Below, piece by piece: positions 15,409-24,595 of a stretch of DNA of 64,000 nucleotides. This DNA comes from Nostoc linckia NIES-25. Lineage in GTDB: Bacteria > Cyanobacteriota > Cyanobacteriia > Cyanobacteriales > Nostocaceae. A program made the position numbers and the translations under genes. The DNA lies in the NCBI RefSeq assembly GCF_002368035.1, contig NZ_AP018222.1:1-64000 (forward strand), written 5' to 3'. The notes beneath the pieces were generated by a model, which was given only the letters and a program-made list of their open reading frames with translations, was not told where the DNA came from and made no database searches. Numbering within the stretch: position 1 is the stretch's first letter; each line of letters starts with the position of its first letter.

Positions 15409-17931
15409 TCAATTTATATGCGCGATGGTAACACCACTCCCGCCATCTGCTTGTTCTGCGGCTTCGTAGCTGTTAACTCTCGGATGCTGGTGCAAAAAGG
15501 CGTGGACGCCTTGTCGCAATTTACCAGTTCCGTGTCCGTGAATAATCCATATCGGGCCTGTAGCTTCCGAGATAGCTTTGTCGAGAATCAATTCGGCATC
15601 AGCTACCCGCTTACCACGTAAATCAACGGTATTTCGCGAGGTGCGAATTGCCGGGACATTTTGCGGTGGTGGTGTAACTGCGGCTGGGGCTGGTTTAGGT
15701 TTGACGACTGGTTCGGCTTTTTGCCCATCTAAAGATTCTACATCTTGCAACTTCACAGTCATTTTCATCAGCCCAAACCGAACGCTTAATTCTCCATCTG
15801 CGTCAGGTGCGGTTAACACTTCTGCTGTCTGTCCTAGCTTGGAAACGCGGATGCGATCGCCTACTTTCGGCATAAACCCAGGTTTTGGTTTTGCTGGGGT
15901 TGCTGGCTGATATTGCTGGGCAATTTGATTTAATGCGTTGGTTGCTTGCTGCGCCTCTTGGGCTGTGGGCGTACCTTTTTGCAAGCGACGGATCACTTGG
16001 GCAATTTCATTTTTTGCCTGGGCGATCGCTTGTTGTACTGCTACTTCCTGCGAAGCCCGCAAACTGCTTTCCCTCTCCTCCAAGGCCGCGGCTTTAGCAG
16101 ATACTTGTTTATACAAACGTTCCGCTTCCTGCAACAAATTTTGAGCTTCCGCAGCTTTGGTTTCTTGGCGGCGGCGTTGGGCTTCTAACCCAGCAATTAC
16201 TTGATTAACTTCATCTGTTGCTTCTCCCACTTGGGTTTTCGCCTGTTCTACCACTTCTGGTTTCAATCCCAAGCGCAGGGCAATTGTTAAAGCATTAGAA
16301 CGCCCTGGTATTCCCCACAGCAAACGGTAAGTAGGCGAGAGAGTACTTTCGTCAAATTCTACAGAGGCATTTTCAAACCGTTCATCATCATATTTCAGGG
16401 CTTTGAGTTCGCCAAAGTGAGTGGTGGCAATAGTTAGCTGGGCGTGATTAGCGAGATATTGCAACAGGGCGATCGCTAGGGCGCTACCCTCAGCTGGATC
16501 GGTACCTGCACCAACTTCATCGAGTAGAACTAGGGATTGGGGATTGGGTATTGGGGATTGGGGATTAGGGATTGGCTGAGTAGGAGAGGTGGGGTGGTGA
16601 GGTAGTGGGGTGGTAGCAGTAGTTTCGCCCATCTCCCCATCTCCCCATCTCCCCATCTCCTTATCCCCAGTCCCCAGTCCCCAGTCCCCAGCCTCCAAGG
16701 CTTCCAAAATCCGACTAATCCGCCGGATGTGCCCGGAGAATGTAGATAAACTTTGCTGTAAAGATTGTTCGTCGCCAATATCTGCCAGCACTTTGTCAAA
16801 CCAAGGAATTTCCACTGGTTCGCGGGCGGGGACAAATAAACCCACTTTAGCCATTAATGCTGCTAATCCTAGAGTTTTTAGGGTAACAGTTTTACCACCT
16901 GTATTTGGCCCGGTAATCGTCACTACCCGAATGTGAGGGCTGATAAGTAAATCCACGGGAACTACTGGCTGCCCTTGTTCGTGCTGTTGCTGCCACACTA
17001 ACAGGGGATGCCGCAAGTTCCGCAAAGTAATCATTTCACTTTCTTGCGGCTGAATGAATCGCGGGGGGTTGGCTCCTAACCAGTAACTATACCGAGATCT
17101 AGCGGTTGCTAAATCCAAAGTGGTGACAATTGCTAGCAACCTTTCCAAATCTGGTTTGACTGCGGCTACTTGCTCCGTCAAAGCGCGGCGAATTGCTTCT
17201 TCTTCCGCTTGCTCTCTCCTGATGATTTGCCGTAGTTGGTTGCCCAGAGGTACGATAGAATTCGGTTCGATGTAGAGCGTCGCACCACTGGTAGAGGTAT
17301 CGTGAACGATACCGGGGATGGCGTCTTTCTGGGGTGCTTTGACGGGGATTACATAGCGATCGCCCCGTTGGGTAATAATCTGTTCTTGAACTGCGCCAGA
17401 TTTTGCCTGTATTATATTTTGCAGCTTTTGGGTAATTTGCGTGCGTACTCGCCGCAAATCTGTGCGAATTTCGCCGAGTTTTTGACTGGCGCGGTCGGTT
17501 ACCTGCCCGCGTTCGTCGATACAGCGGTGAATTTCCTGTTCTAGTTCTGGGTAAGTCCGCAAATCAGCAACTAAATCAGTGAGGATTGGCAAATCTTCCT
17601 GATTGTCAATCACACGGCGCAAATTTCTTGCACCAGCCAAGGTGGTGGCGATCGCTAAGAGTTCATCTCCTGCCAAAATTCCGCTGCGTTCTGCCCGTTC
17701 TAAGGAATCACCAATATCTTGAATTCCCTCAAATGACAGCCCTGTAGTCAGGCGACTTTCCAGTTGATAGACTTCTTTGGTTTGCTTTAACAACTGTTCG
17801 CTTTCTGCCTGAAAATCAGGTATTTTCAGATGACGCGCCGCTATGACCCCCAGTTTAGTTGCCGCAAAGGTGGAAAGGTGGTGGCACAAACGATGCCATT
17901 CTAATAGTTCTAAGGTTTCAGATTGGATCAA
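15409..17931 (-). CDS. mutS2: Endonuclease MutS2 with in-frame repeat insertion
   Basis: MutS2 family protein: core domains, an ABC-type ATPase with Walker A TGPNTGGKTVTLKTLG near residue 342 and Walker B LVLLDEVGAGTDPAEG near 469, a coiled clamp region, a KOW-like segment, and a C-terminal Smr nuclease domain (VDLRGKRVADAELIL near 767; HGHGTGKLRQGV near 797). At 840 aa it is longer than usual, because about 54 residues rich in GDWG and NPQSP replace the short loop between LEAL and SLVLLDEV. These are encoded by STRR-type heptamers at about 16533-16694. The frame and both ATPase motifs stay intact. Family roles are suppression of recombination and ribosome/collision rescue. ATG start at 17931. 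Confidence 0.95.
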   Translation of the reverse strand: MIQSETLELLEWHRLCHHLSTFAATKLGVIAARHLKIPDFQAESEQLLKQTKEVYQLESRLTTGLSFEGIQDIGDSLERAERSGILAGDELLAIATTLAGARNLRRVIDNQEDLPILTDLVADLRTYPELEQEIHRCIDERGQVTDRASQKLGEIRTDLRRVRTQITQKLQNIIQAKSGAVQEQIITQRGDRYVIPVKAPQKDAIPGIVHDTSTSGATLYIEPNSIVPLGNQLRQIIRREQAEEEAIRRALTEQVAAVKPDLERLLAIVTTLDLATARSRYSYWLGANPPRFIQPQESEMITLRNLRHPLLVWQQQHEQGQPVVPVDLLISPHIRVVTITGPNTGGKTVTLKTLGLAALMAKVGLFVPAREPVEIPWFDKVLADIGDEQSLQQSLSTFSGHIRRISRILEALEAGDWGLGTGDKEMGRWGDGEMGETTATTPLPHHPTSPTQPIPNPQSPIPNPQSLVLLDEVGAGTDPAEGSALAIALLQYLANHAQLTIATTHFGELKALKYDDERFENASVEFDESTLSPTYRLLWGIPGRSNALTIALRLGLKPEVVEQAKTQVGEATDEVNQVIAGLEAQRRRQETKAAEAQNLLQEAERLYKQVSAKAAALEERESSLRASQEVAVQQAIAQAKNEIAQVIRRLQKGTPTAQEAQQATNALNQIAQQYQPATPAKPKPGFMPKVGDRIRVSKLGQTAEVLTAPDADGELSVRFGLMKMTVKLQDVESLDGQKAEPVVKPKPAPAAVTPPPQNVPAIRTSRNTVDLRGKRVADAELILDKAISEATGPIWIIHGHGTGKLRQGVHAFLHQHPRVNSYEAAEQADGGSGVTIAHIN
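16533..16694. repeat. STRR repeats inserted inside mutS2
   Basis: Blocks of ggggatt, ccccatct and ccccagt units in tandem lie between the Walker A and Walker B coding regions. Their length keeps the reading frame, and the same repeat types are intergenic elsewhere (47490-47560, 29020-29220). Confidence 0.85.
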
Positions 17932-18773
17932 GGTTTCAACGTCTAATCTGAAACTATCGTAACAATTCTAGCCCCTTGATGGGTAAATCTTAAAAGATAA
18001 AATACAGATGTTCACTGATGCCAAAATGCTCTCAATCAGTAGCACAGCGTCTTGGTAGCTGTACTATGACTTAATGTTCTCTCCGTCCCCAATCGCTCAA
18101 AAATATAACAGGCAACAGCTTGAAAATCTTTTTGTGTCAGAGTTTTATGCTCGGTTGATGTCCTAATCTACTCAAACGCTATAGTTTTAGTAAATTTTTA
18201 TACATTAAAAATATTAAGCCACGGTGTTTTAGTGCAGCCAACAGTCAAAAGAAAATAAACAATTTTTTAAGAAAGTCCAATGTTAAAAATTTGTCCTAAA
18301 TCGTGTTTTTGAACATGATTTTTCATCTAGCGATCGCATGAAAATTAAATTTTTTTATATCCCAAAAAAGAAAAACTAAGTCAAAGCTTAAATCTTTTTA
18401 AAAGCCAAAAAATCCTTTTTTAAAATCAACTCTTCCCCCTTCCCCTTTCCCCTTTTTCCCCTTTACCCCTTTCCCCTTTCCCCTTCCCCTTTCCCATGCC
18501 CCATATCCAACATAATTGAGGGGCAATCTCCCCATGCTTGCTTTCACGAATCAAAAGCAGTCACAGGGCTATTGCCCCTAAATATTTTGAGCGTTTTTGG
18601 CGCTCAATATTTCCCCAGAAACACTTATGAATTATTTTTCATCAAGCTATCTGGAATAATAACTCCACACTCCACACTCCGCATTTAGTACTCAGCATTT
18701 ACTGAGTATTTTCCGTGGGAATTTTTTTGAATTATAAGTTGACATTAAGCCAACTGTCACTACTCTCCACTAA
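17932..18773. other. 840-bp intergenic region with STRR tract and hairpin
   Basis: No gene found. It holds a ccccttt/cccctt tract (18428-18496) and an imperfect inverted repeat aaatattttgagcg / cgctcaatattt (18580-18612) downstream of the minus-strand heme oxygenase, which might act in 3' end formation. The rest is AT-rich. Confidence 0.5.
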
Positions 18774-19490
18774 CTACTCAGCAGTAACGAGTTCAGTGCT
18801 ACCGCGTGTACGACGCCGTGTGAGGCTGTTGTACAACATTACACCGATGGCTTTGATCAAATTGCCTTCCAATTCATTGAACATCTTCATGTTCATCCCA
18901 AAGGCGGCGTTAGCTTCATCAACAATGCGATCGGTTGTAGCATCGTCTAGAGGTAATTCATCCAAATTCTGGCGATATTTGGCTTTGAATGCCTTTTCAT
19001 CAGAAATATCTGCAAATTCATAGAAAGCGGTACCTTGCCCATCAGACAAATTCATTGCCGTTACAGCAATATTTTTGAGAATTTGTCCCCCAGATAAGTC
19101 ACCCAGGTAACGAGTATATGAATGGGCGATTAACAGTTCTGGTTCTGTTGCAGATATTTCCCGAATCCGCTTTACATAAGCTTCACCTGCGGGAGATAGT
19201 TGGATTTGCTCTCTCCAGTTCGCACCAAAGTAATAATTCAGGTCTTGCTCTAGGGTATGCTTGCGGTTTAACTGGGGAAAATAAATTTTAGAAACAATTG
19301 GATGCTGGCGGTGCTTTTCCATCTCCTCTTCCATCGCTGAGTAGATGAAGTAGAAGTTAGCAACTAGTTTCCGGTAAGAGTTTTTCTCGACTACTCCCTT
19401 TAAAAAGCACTTGACAAAACCTACATTTTCTGCCATCGTGTGAGCTTTTTTAGTGCCTACACGTAATTTGGTTGCTAAATTGCTGCTCAT
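18774..19490 (-). CDS. ho1: Heme oxygenase (biliverdin-producing)
   Basis: 238 aa, the usual cyanobacterial HO-1 length. It opens heme to biliverdin IX-alpha with ferredoxin as electron donor, the first step to phycobilin chromophores. Visible features are the proximal heme ligand region GTKKAHTMAEN (His near 17), the conserved LLIAHSYTRYLGDLSGGQIL distal-helix segment, and FYEF. ATG start at 19490. It stands alone on the minus strand, so it is probably monocistronic. Also called pbsA in algae and some annotations. Confidence 0.96.
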   Translation of the reverse strand: MSSNLATKLRVGTKKAHTMAENVGFVKCFLKGVVEKNSYRKLVANFYFIYSAMEEEMEKHRQHPIVSKIYFPQLNRKHTLEQDLNYYFGANWREQIQLSPAGEAYVKRIREISATEPELLIAHSYTRYLGDLSGGQILKNIAVTAMNLSDGQGTAFYEFADISDEKAFKAKYRQNLDELPLDDATTDRIVDEANAAFGMNMKMFNELEGNLIKAIGVMLYNSLTRRRTRGSTELVTAE

Positions 19491-20055
19491 ACTAAATTTC
19501 TCAACTTTAAAAAGTCAACTGCCGGAGTTTTAACTGACCAAAGGCTAAAAAGGCCATTAAAACGTTACCTTAAAACTATTTGATGAGAATTTATATTAAA
19601 ATTTTTTAAGCTGTTATATTTTAGTAGCATTTTACACAACAAGCCAATAAATGAATAAAAGCTTATATTGCTGGGATTTTGGTTTTTTCTTTTTACCAGC
19701 TAGATTTTACTTTCATTCTCGACTTTACTGAAATATGACTTAACTATTAAAAGTAGCATTTATTACTTTTAATTCAAAAAAGACATTAAGTATTAACTAA
19801 TACGTATAAGAGTCCAGACTAAGATAGAGGGCATAAACAGAAGAATTAGTTAAAATAAGTCAACTTTATTTACTAACGTAAAAAGCAATACTGAATTCAT
19901 GAAATATTTACAATTGTACCAAATTGTTTTAAGTATTTTTACGTAAAATTAAGTTTGTCTGAAGCAAATTTATAAAGAGAATAAAGAATGCCGAAATTGC
20001 TCAATCAAGTCTCAAGTGCTATTTTTCAATTTATTGTGTGGAGTGTTTAAAAAAT
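19491..20055. other. AT-rich divergent promoter region (heme oxygenase / glmM)
   Basis: About 560 bases separating divergent genes. At its glmM end there is a 20-codon frame (19988-20050, MPKLLNQVSSAIFQFIVWSV) that stops 5 bases before the glmM ATG and might be a leader peptide. Otherwise no clear element. Confidence 0.4.
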
Positions 20056-21525
20056 ATGGTTTCATCTGTAACTCGGACATCAGGCATTGTTGGGAATTCT
20101 GCCTCCGAACCGAATGGATTAGGCAAAGGCATTGAGAGCAGTTTTGCGTTGAATTTACTAGCGCTACCAGCAAATCCGTTATTTGGCACAGACGGTATTC
20201 GCGGACGAGTAGGAGAATTACTGAGTGCGCCCCTGGCATTGCAAATTGGGTTTTGGGCGGGTATTGTTTTACGTAACCATGCCACTAGCGTGGGGCCAGT
20301 GATTCTCGGACAAGATTCGAGAAACTCTAGCGATATGCTGGCAATGGCTTTGAGTGCGGGGTTAACAGCAGCAGGATTAGAGGTTTGGTATTTGGGATTG
20401 TGTCCCACTCCTTGCGTTGCCTATCTCACGAGTATCAGTGATGCCATTGGTGGAGTGATGATATCTGCCAGTCACAACCCTCCAGAAGACAACGGTATTA
20501 AGGTTTTTGGTGCGGATGGCGGAAAGTTACCACAACTATTGCAAGCAGAAATTGAAGCGGGACTGCGTGGCAAGATATCAACAGCTGCTACTCATAACAA
20601 TTGCGGAAGGCATTACTCACGTTTTGAGTTAATCGACCATTATGGCGACGCCTTGAAAAAACCGTTGGATGGCGACTTCAATCTTGAAGGAATGAAGATT
20701 GTTTTAGACTTGGCGTGGGGAGCAGCAGTAGGATTAGCACCAACAGTATTTACACAGATGGGTGCAGAGGTAATTTGCTTGCATAACGAAGCAGATGGCG
20801 ATCGCATTAACGTCAATTGCGGTTCTACCCACTTAGATATTCTGGCAGCAACCGTACAAGAACACAACGCCGACATCGGCTTTGCCTTTGATGGCGATGC
20901 CGATCGCGTCTTAGCAGTAGATAATACAGGCAGACAAGTTAACGGCGATTACATTCTCTACCTTTGGGGACGCCACCTCCAACAAAAGCAACAACTCCCA
21001 GATAACTTGATTGTGTCTACAGTCATGGCTAACTTGGGCTTCGAGAAAGCTTGGCAAGAAATTGGTGGTAAGTTGATTCGTACCGCAGTCGGCGACCAAT
21101 ACGTGCAAGCCGAAATGCTGCGGACTGGCGGAATGCTAGGCGGCGAACAATCAGGTCACATACTTTGCCGTCATTATGCCGTAACTGGCGATGGCTTATT
21201 AACAGCATTACATATAGCAGCTTTAGTAAAACAAACAGGTGTTTCCCTAACAGAATTAGTAGATCGAAGCTTCCAGACCTATCCTCAATTATTGCGGAAC
21301 GTGCGAGTTATAGACCGCGATCGCCGTTTGGGATGGAAAGATTGCCAACCTCTGCAAAAAGCGATCGCTCTTGCCGAGGCTGCAATGGGTGATTCTGGTA
21401 GAATCTTAGTTCGCGCCTCTGGTACAGAACCGCTAATCAGAGTTATGGTAGAAGCCGCCAATGCCGAACTTGCCAACCACTGGACAAATGAATTAGTCTC
21501 AAAAGTTCAGCAATACATAGCATAA
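20056..21525 (+). CDS. glmM: Phosphoglucosamine mutase
   Basis: Converts glucosamine-6-phosphate to glucosamine-1-phosphate for UDP-GlcNAc and peptidoglycan synthesis. The active-site serine loop MISASHNPPEDNGIKVFG (Ser near 138), the metal-binding loop FDGDADRVLAVD near 278, the sugar-binding GEQSGH motif and the phosphate-binding RASGTEPLIRVM are all present. An ATG at 20056 is chosen over an in-frame GTG at 20038; a short N-terminal extension precedes the first conserved block LFGTDGIRG, as in other cyanobacteria. Heme oxygenase is divergent; the polysaccharide genes that follow are separated by about 185 bases of repeat DNA. Confidence 0.95.
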   Translation: MVSSVTRTSGIVGNSASEPNGLGKGIESSFALNLLALPANPLFGTDGIRGRVGELLSAPLALQIGFWAGIVLRNHATSVGPVILGQDSRNSSDMLAMALSAGLTAAGLEVWYLGLCPTPCVAYLTSISDAIGGVMISASHNPPEDNGIKVFGADGGKLPQLLQAEIEAGLRGKISTAATHNNCGRHYSRFELIDHYGDALKKPLDGDFNLEGMKIVLDLAWGAAVGLAPTVFTQMGAEVICLHNEADGDRINVNCGSTHLDILAATVQEHNADIGFAFDGDADRVLAVDNTGRQVNGDYILYLWGRHLQQKQQLPDNLIVSTVMANLGFEKAWQEIGGKLIRTAVGDQYVQAEMLRTGGMLGGEQSGHILCRHYAVTGDGLLTALHIAALVKQTGVSLTELVDRSFQTYPQLLRNVRVIDRDRRLGWKDCQPLQKAIALAEAAMGDSGRILVRASGTEPLIRVMVEAANAELANHWTNELVSKVQQYIA

Positions 21526-21538
21526 ACTGAGTAGGGCA

Positions 21539-21705
21539 TGGGGCATGGGGCATTGGGCATGGGGAAAGGGGTAAGGGGAAAAGGGGAAAAGGGGAAAGAT
21601 TAAATTTATTCCTTTTCCCTTTAACCTTTTCCCTGGTTGGTGAGCTTGCCGAACCATAACCTTTTCCCTTTAACCTTTTCCCCTACCTCCCTACTCCCCA
21701 CACCC
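21539..21705. repeat. STRR-type tract between glmM and hpsL-like gene
   Basis: gggcatg heptamers are followed by an inverted arrangement of ggggaaaagg and ccttttccc blocks around taaatttatt. The same design is seen at 50760-50875 and 56935-57015, so it is a dispersed family that could fold into a long hairpin. Confidence 0.7.
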
Positions 21706-21710
21706 CTGAA

Positions 21711-23351
21711 ATGGCAAAACCCAAGCAGAAAAAATCTAAACGCTCAAAAAAGCCAGAAGCTCCTACCCTTAGCCTTAAAGAACAGTTAGCCCAAAAGCGC
21801 AAAGCAGCCCAAGCACGTAAAGAACTCACCAGCTTACTCACCACCGCCACCTGTGGCGGTGTCTTCTTGGGTATCGTACTTTTTTTCTTAGCTGGAATTA
21901 AAGCAGCAGTTCCTGGTGTCTTGGGGATAATTGTCATGTCCCTTTCTTACAAATATCCCCGCCAAGCCCTATATGCCTTCATCATTTACGTACCTGCGGG
22001 CGGAACTATTACTTACTACTTGGGCAATAGTCCCGTACTGCAATTAGCTAAAGATGCTTTTTACGTTCCAGCACTCATTGGACTTTGGCAGAGTTGCCGC
22101 AAACAAGGGCTACCGATGATTATTCCCTCTGGAATTAAAACTCCACTTTATATTGTTTTGGCTTGCTGTGTGTTAACGCTGTTATTTGTCAATGGCGGAC
22201 AGCAGTTTAACCCCCCTAGTGTGGGACTTTTACAAAAGGCGCCCAAAGAAATACCTTTAGGTATGGGAATTCTGGGACTGAAAGTACTTTTAGGTTATGT
22301 ACCATTAATTGCTTGTGCTTACTATTTAATTCGCGATAAACAGGATTTTTTATTGTTATCGCGCCTCCAAGTTTCCCTCATCCTGATTTGCTGTGTGCTG
22401 GGATTTATTCAATACTTCTTATTATTCACTGGTATATGTAAAGGCACTAGAGGTCTTGAAGGAAATGCTCTATTTGTGACATCACTAGAAGCGCGATGTT
22501 ATTTTGGTGGAGCATTACTATATAGTCCTGAAGAAGGAGTTATTCGCTTACCAGGAACATTTGTCGCCCCTTGGCAATGGGCATGGTTTTTAATTTCCAG
22601 CACCTTTTTTACCTTTGCTACTGGCTTCACCGACCCCTCAATAATTTGGCGGTTAATCGGTTTAGGTTCTTTAGGTTCAGTCTTTATCAATGCTGTCATT
22701 TCTGGGCAAAGAATTGCTTTAGCTTTAGTACCAACCTGCTTTGGAATTTTGCTATTACTCACAGGTCAAATTGGCAACCTAAAACGGTTTATCCCCATAG
22801 GAATAGGACTAGCTTTTATTTTGGGAATAGCAATGGTAACTAACCCTGCTGTCGTCCAAGAGAGAACCGCAAGTTTTACCAGTCGTTGGGAAGCTTCACC
22901 ACCCCAAGATTTTATAGTCCAACAATTTGAAGAAAACTGGAAAAACGTAGACGGCCCCTTAGGTAGTGGTTTAGGTAGAGCAACAAACTCTGCCCGTACA
23001 ATGGGTGAAACTAAACTCGTAGAAACTTATTACCCCAAAGTACTTTATGAAATTGGCATTGTTGGAGTACTAGCATTTTTGGCTTTAGTCACGACTTTGA
23101 CAATTATTGCCTTTAAAACCTATCGTTCCATAAAAAACCGTAATTTCCGCAGTTACGGAGCAGCTTTATGGGTGTTTATATTGTTTATTAGTTACAACAC
23201 CTACTATTATCCCTTGGATGTAGATCCGGTTGCTGTTTACTATTGGTTTTTTGCGGGAGTTCTTTTTAAATTGCCAGAACTGGAAAAACAAGAAAAGGAA
23301 GATGCGGACCCCAACCCAAAAAACAAGAAAAAACGTCTAAAAACAATTTAA
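21711..23351 (+). CDS. hpsL: Hormogonium polysaccharide biosynthesis protein HpsL-like (Wzy/O-antigen ligase type)
   Basis: 546-aa polytopic inner-membrane protein. A very basic N-terminus (MAKPKQKKSKRSKKP) precedes roughly a dozen hydrophobic segments, and the C-terminus is charged (NPKNKKKRLKTI). Layout and loop sequence (large loop with GLGRATNSARTMGE and a late YEIGIVG helix) fit the O-antigen ligase/polymerase superfamily. The gene heads a run of four glycosyltransferase genes, the arrangement of hpsL and following genes described in Nostoc punctiforme for gliding-associated polysaccharide. The hpsL name rests on this context and on remembered family features. The next gene starts 11 bases after its stop. 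Confidence 0.72.
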   Translation: MAKPKQKKSKRSKKPEAPTLSLKEQLAQKRKAAQARKELTSLLTTATCGGVFLGIVLFFLAGIKAAVPGVLGIIVMSLSYKYPRQALYAFIIYVPAGGTITYYLGNSPVLQLAKDAFYVPALIGLWQSCRKQGLPMIIPSGIKTPLYIVLACCVLTLLFVNGGQQFNPPSVGLLQKAPKEIPLGMGILGLKVLLGYVPLIACAYYLIRDKQDFLLLSRLQVSLILICCVLGFIQYFLLFTGICKGTRGLEGNALFVTSLEARCYFGGALLYSPEEGVIRLPGTFVAPWQWAWFLISSTFFTFATGFTDPSIIWRLIGLGSLGSVFINAVISGQRIALALVPTCFGILLLLTGQIGNLKRFIPIGIGLAFILGIAMVTNPAVVQERTASFTSRWEASPPQDFIVQQFEENWKNVDGPLGSGLGRATNSARTMGETKLVETYYPKVLYEIGIVGVLAFLALVTTLTIIAFKTYRSIKNRNFRSYGAALWVFILFISYNTYYYPLDVDPVAVYYWFFAGVLFKLPELEKQEKEDADPNPKNKKKRLKTI

Positions 23352-23362
23352 ATCAGAGAAAA

Positions 23363-24517
23363 ATGGCAAAAGTTATCATATGTGGTAATAATCACATTAG
23401 AATTCCTAATTTACCACGTAATTCTAGGCATAAACTAATACATGCCAAATCTTTTCCTACAGGTAGATATCCTATAGAAAAACTTTGGTATCCTTTGGGA
23501 AGTTTTTTCGCTTGGCAACCATCATGGGAAAAATATCAGGTTGTTCATTCTTTTAACAGAGTTTTATATACAAATAAACCTTGGTTTGTCACATTTGAAG
23601 ACCACCGTTTTTTGTATAGAAATCCTCAAAATAAACGCGAAGCAGTAATTTATGAATTATTAAACAATCGTTTAGCACTAGATAATTGCCAAAAACTTAT
23701 AGCAATGTCGGATTATGCTAAAATCAGGTTCCTTAAGCGAATAGAAGGCTGGAAAATAGAAGAGAACTTAAGTAAGAAATTGGATGTAATTCATCCAAAT
23801 TTTCGTACCAGAGTTGACCAAGCAAAAACTTATCAACCAGACCAAAATTTACAGCTTATTTTTGTAGGACACCACATTGCAAGAAAAGGTGGAGTTGTTG
23901 CTTTAAGGCTAGCAAAGAAAGCTGAAAAATTAGGTTTACCTGTTACTATCCATATAATATCGGGACTAGGGCATGGTTCAGGAGTACCTACAGATTTTCC
24001 TGATACCACCAAATATTTAGAAGATTTAAAGTTACTAGATTTAAGTAACGTTGTCTTCCATAAAAATCTTCCTAACGACAAAGTTATTGAATTACTATCC
24101 CAAAGCCATTTTCAATTAATGCCTACATTACATGATACTTATGGCTTTAGTGTCATCGAAGGATTTTCCGTTGCGACGCCGGCAATTACAACAAATATAT
24201 GCGCCTTACCAGAGTTTATTCGTCATAACGAAAATGGCTATATTTTAGAATTACCAATCAACGACATTAAACACTGGGCTAATTGGTTACATGGAGAAAA
24301 AACTAAAACTAATGAATATTGGGAAGTTCTCAATAGTACCTATGACTATTTAGCAGAACAAGCGCTACAACAAATCATGCAATTTCTTGATAGAAGCGAT
24401 AAACGAGAACATTATGAATTTTTAAGTTCGGGAGCATTAGCTCAAGCACAAATTTTGCATAACTCTGAAAAGCAAAATGAGTTATTTGATAATTTATATG
24501 CAGCAGCAGCAGGATAA
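23363..24517 (+). CDS. Glycosyltransferase family 4 (hps cluster)
   Basis: 384-aa cytosolic sugar transferase with GT-B features. A central LQLIFVGHHIARKGGVVALRL segment marks the start of the nucleotide-sugar domain, and HDTYGFSVIEGFSVATPAI carries the E-x7-E-like signature. It starts 11 bases after the HpsL-like gene, so it is co-transcribed. By position it would correspond to hpsM, but I cannot confirm that name from sequence. Donor and acceptor sugars are unknown. It ends near STRR heptamers (aatgaccaatgacaaatg). Confidence 0.8.
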   Translation: MAKVIICGNNHIRIPNLPRNSRHKLIHAKSFPTGRYPIEKLWYPLGSFFAWQPSWEKYQVVHSFNRVLYTNKPWFVTFEDHRFLYRNPQNKREAVIYELLNNRLALDNCQKLIAMSDYAKIRFLKRIEGWKIEENLSKKLDVIHPNFRTRVDQAKTYQPDQNLQLIFVGHHIARKGGVVALRLAKKAEKLGLPVTIHIISGLGHGSGVPTDFPDTTKYLEDLKLLDLSNVVFHKNLPNDKVIELLSQSHFQLMPTLHDTYGFSVIEGFSVATPAITTNICALPEFIRHNENGYILELPINDIKHWANWLHGEKTKTNEYWEVLNSTYDYLAEQALQQIMQFLDRSDKREHYEFLSSGALAQAQILHNSEKQNELFDNLYAAAAG

Positions 24518-24538
24518 AGGGAATGACAGAGACAAGGC

Positions 24539-24590
24539 GACGCGGGAAAAAACTAATGACAAATGACCAATGACAAATGACTAATGACTA
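24539..24590. repeat. STRR heptamers (aatgacc/aatgaca) before hpsN-like gene
   Basis: Tandem aatgacaaatgaccaatga units. They contain several ATG triplets, one of them (24584) in frame with the next gene. Confidence 0.75.
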
Positions 24591-24595
24591 AAATT

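Noticed and set aside
16530..16835. Frameshift or pseudogene in mutS2 at the repeat block
   Set aside because: The inserted block keeps the frame, and Walker B and Smr domains follow in frame.
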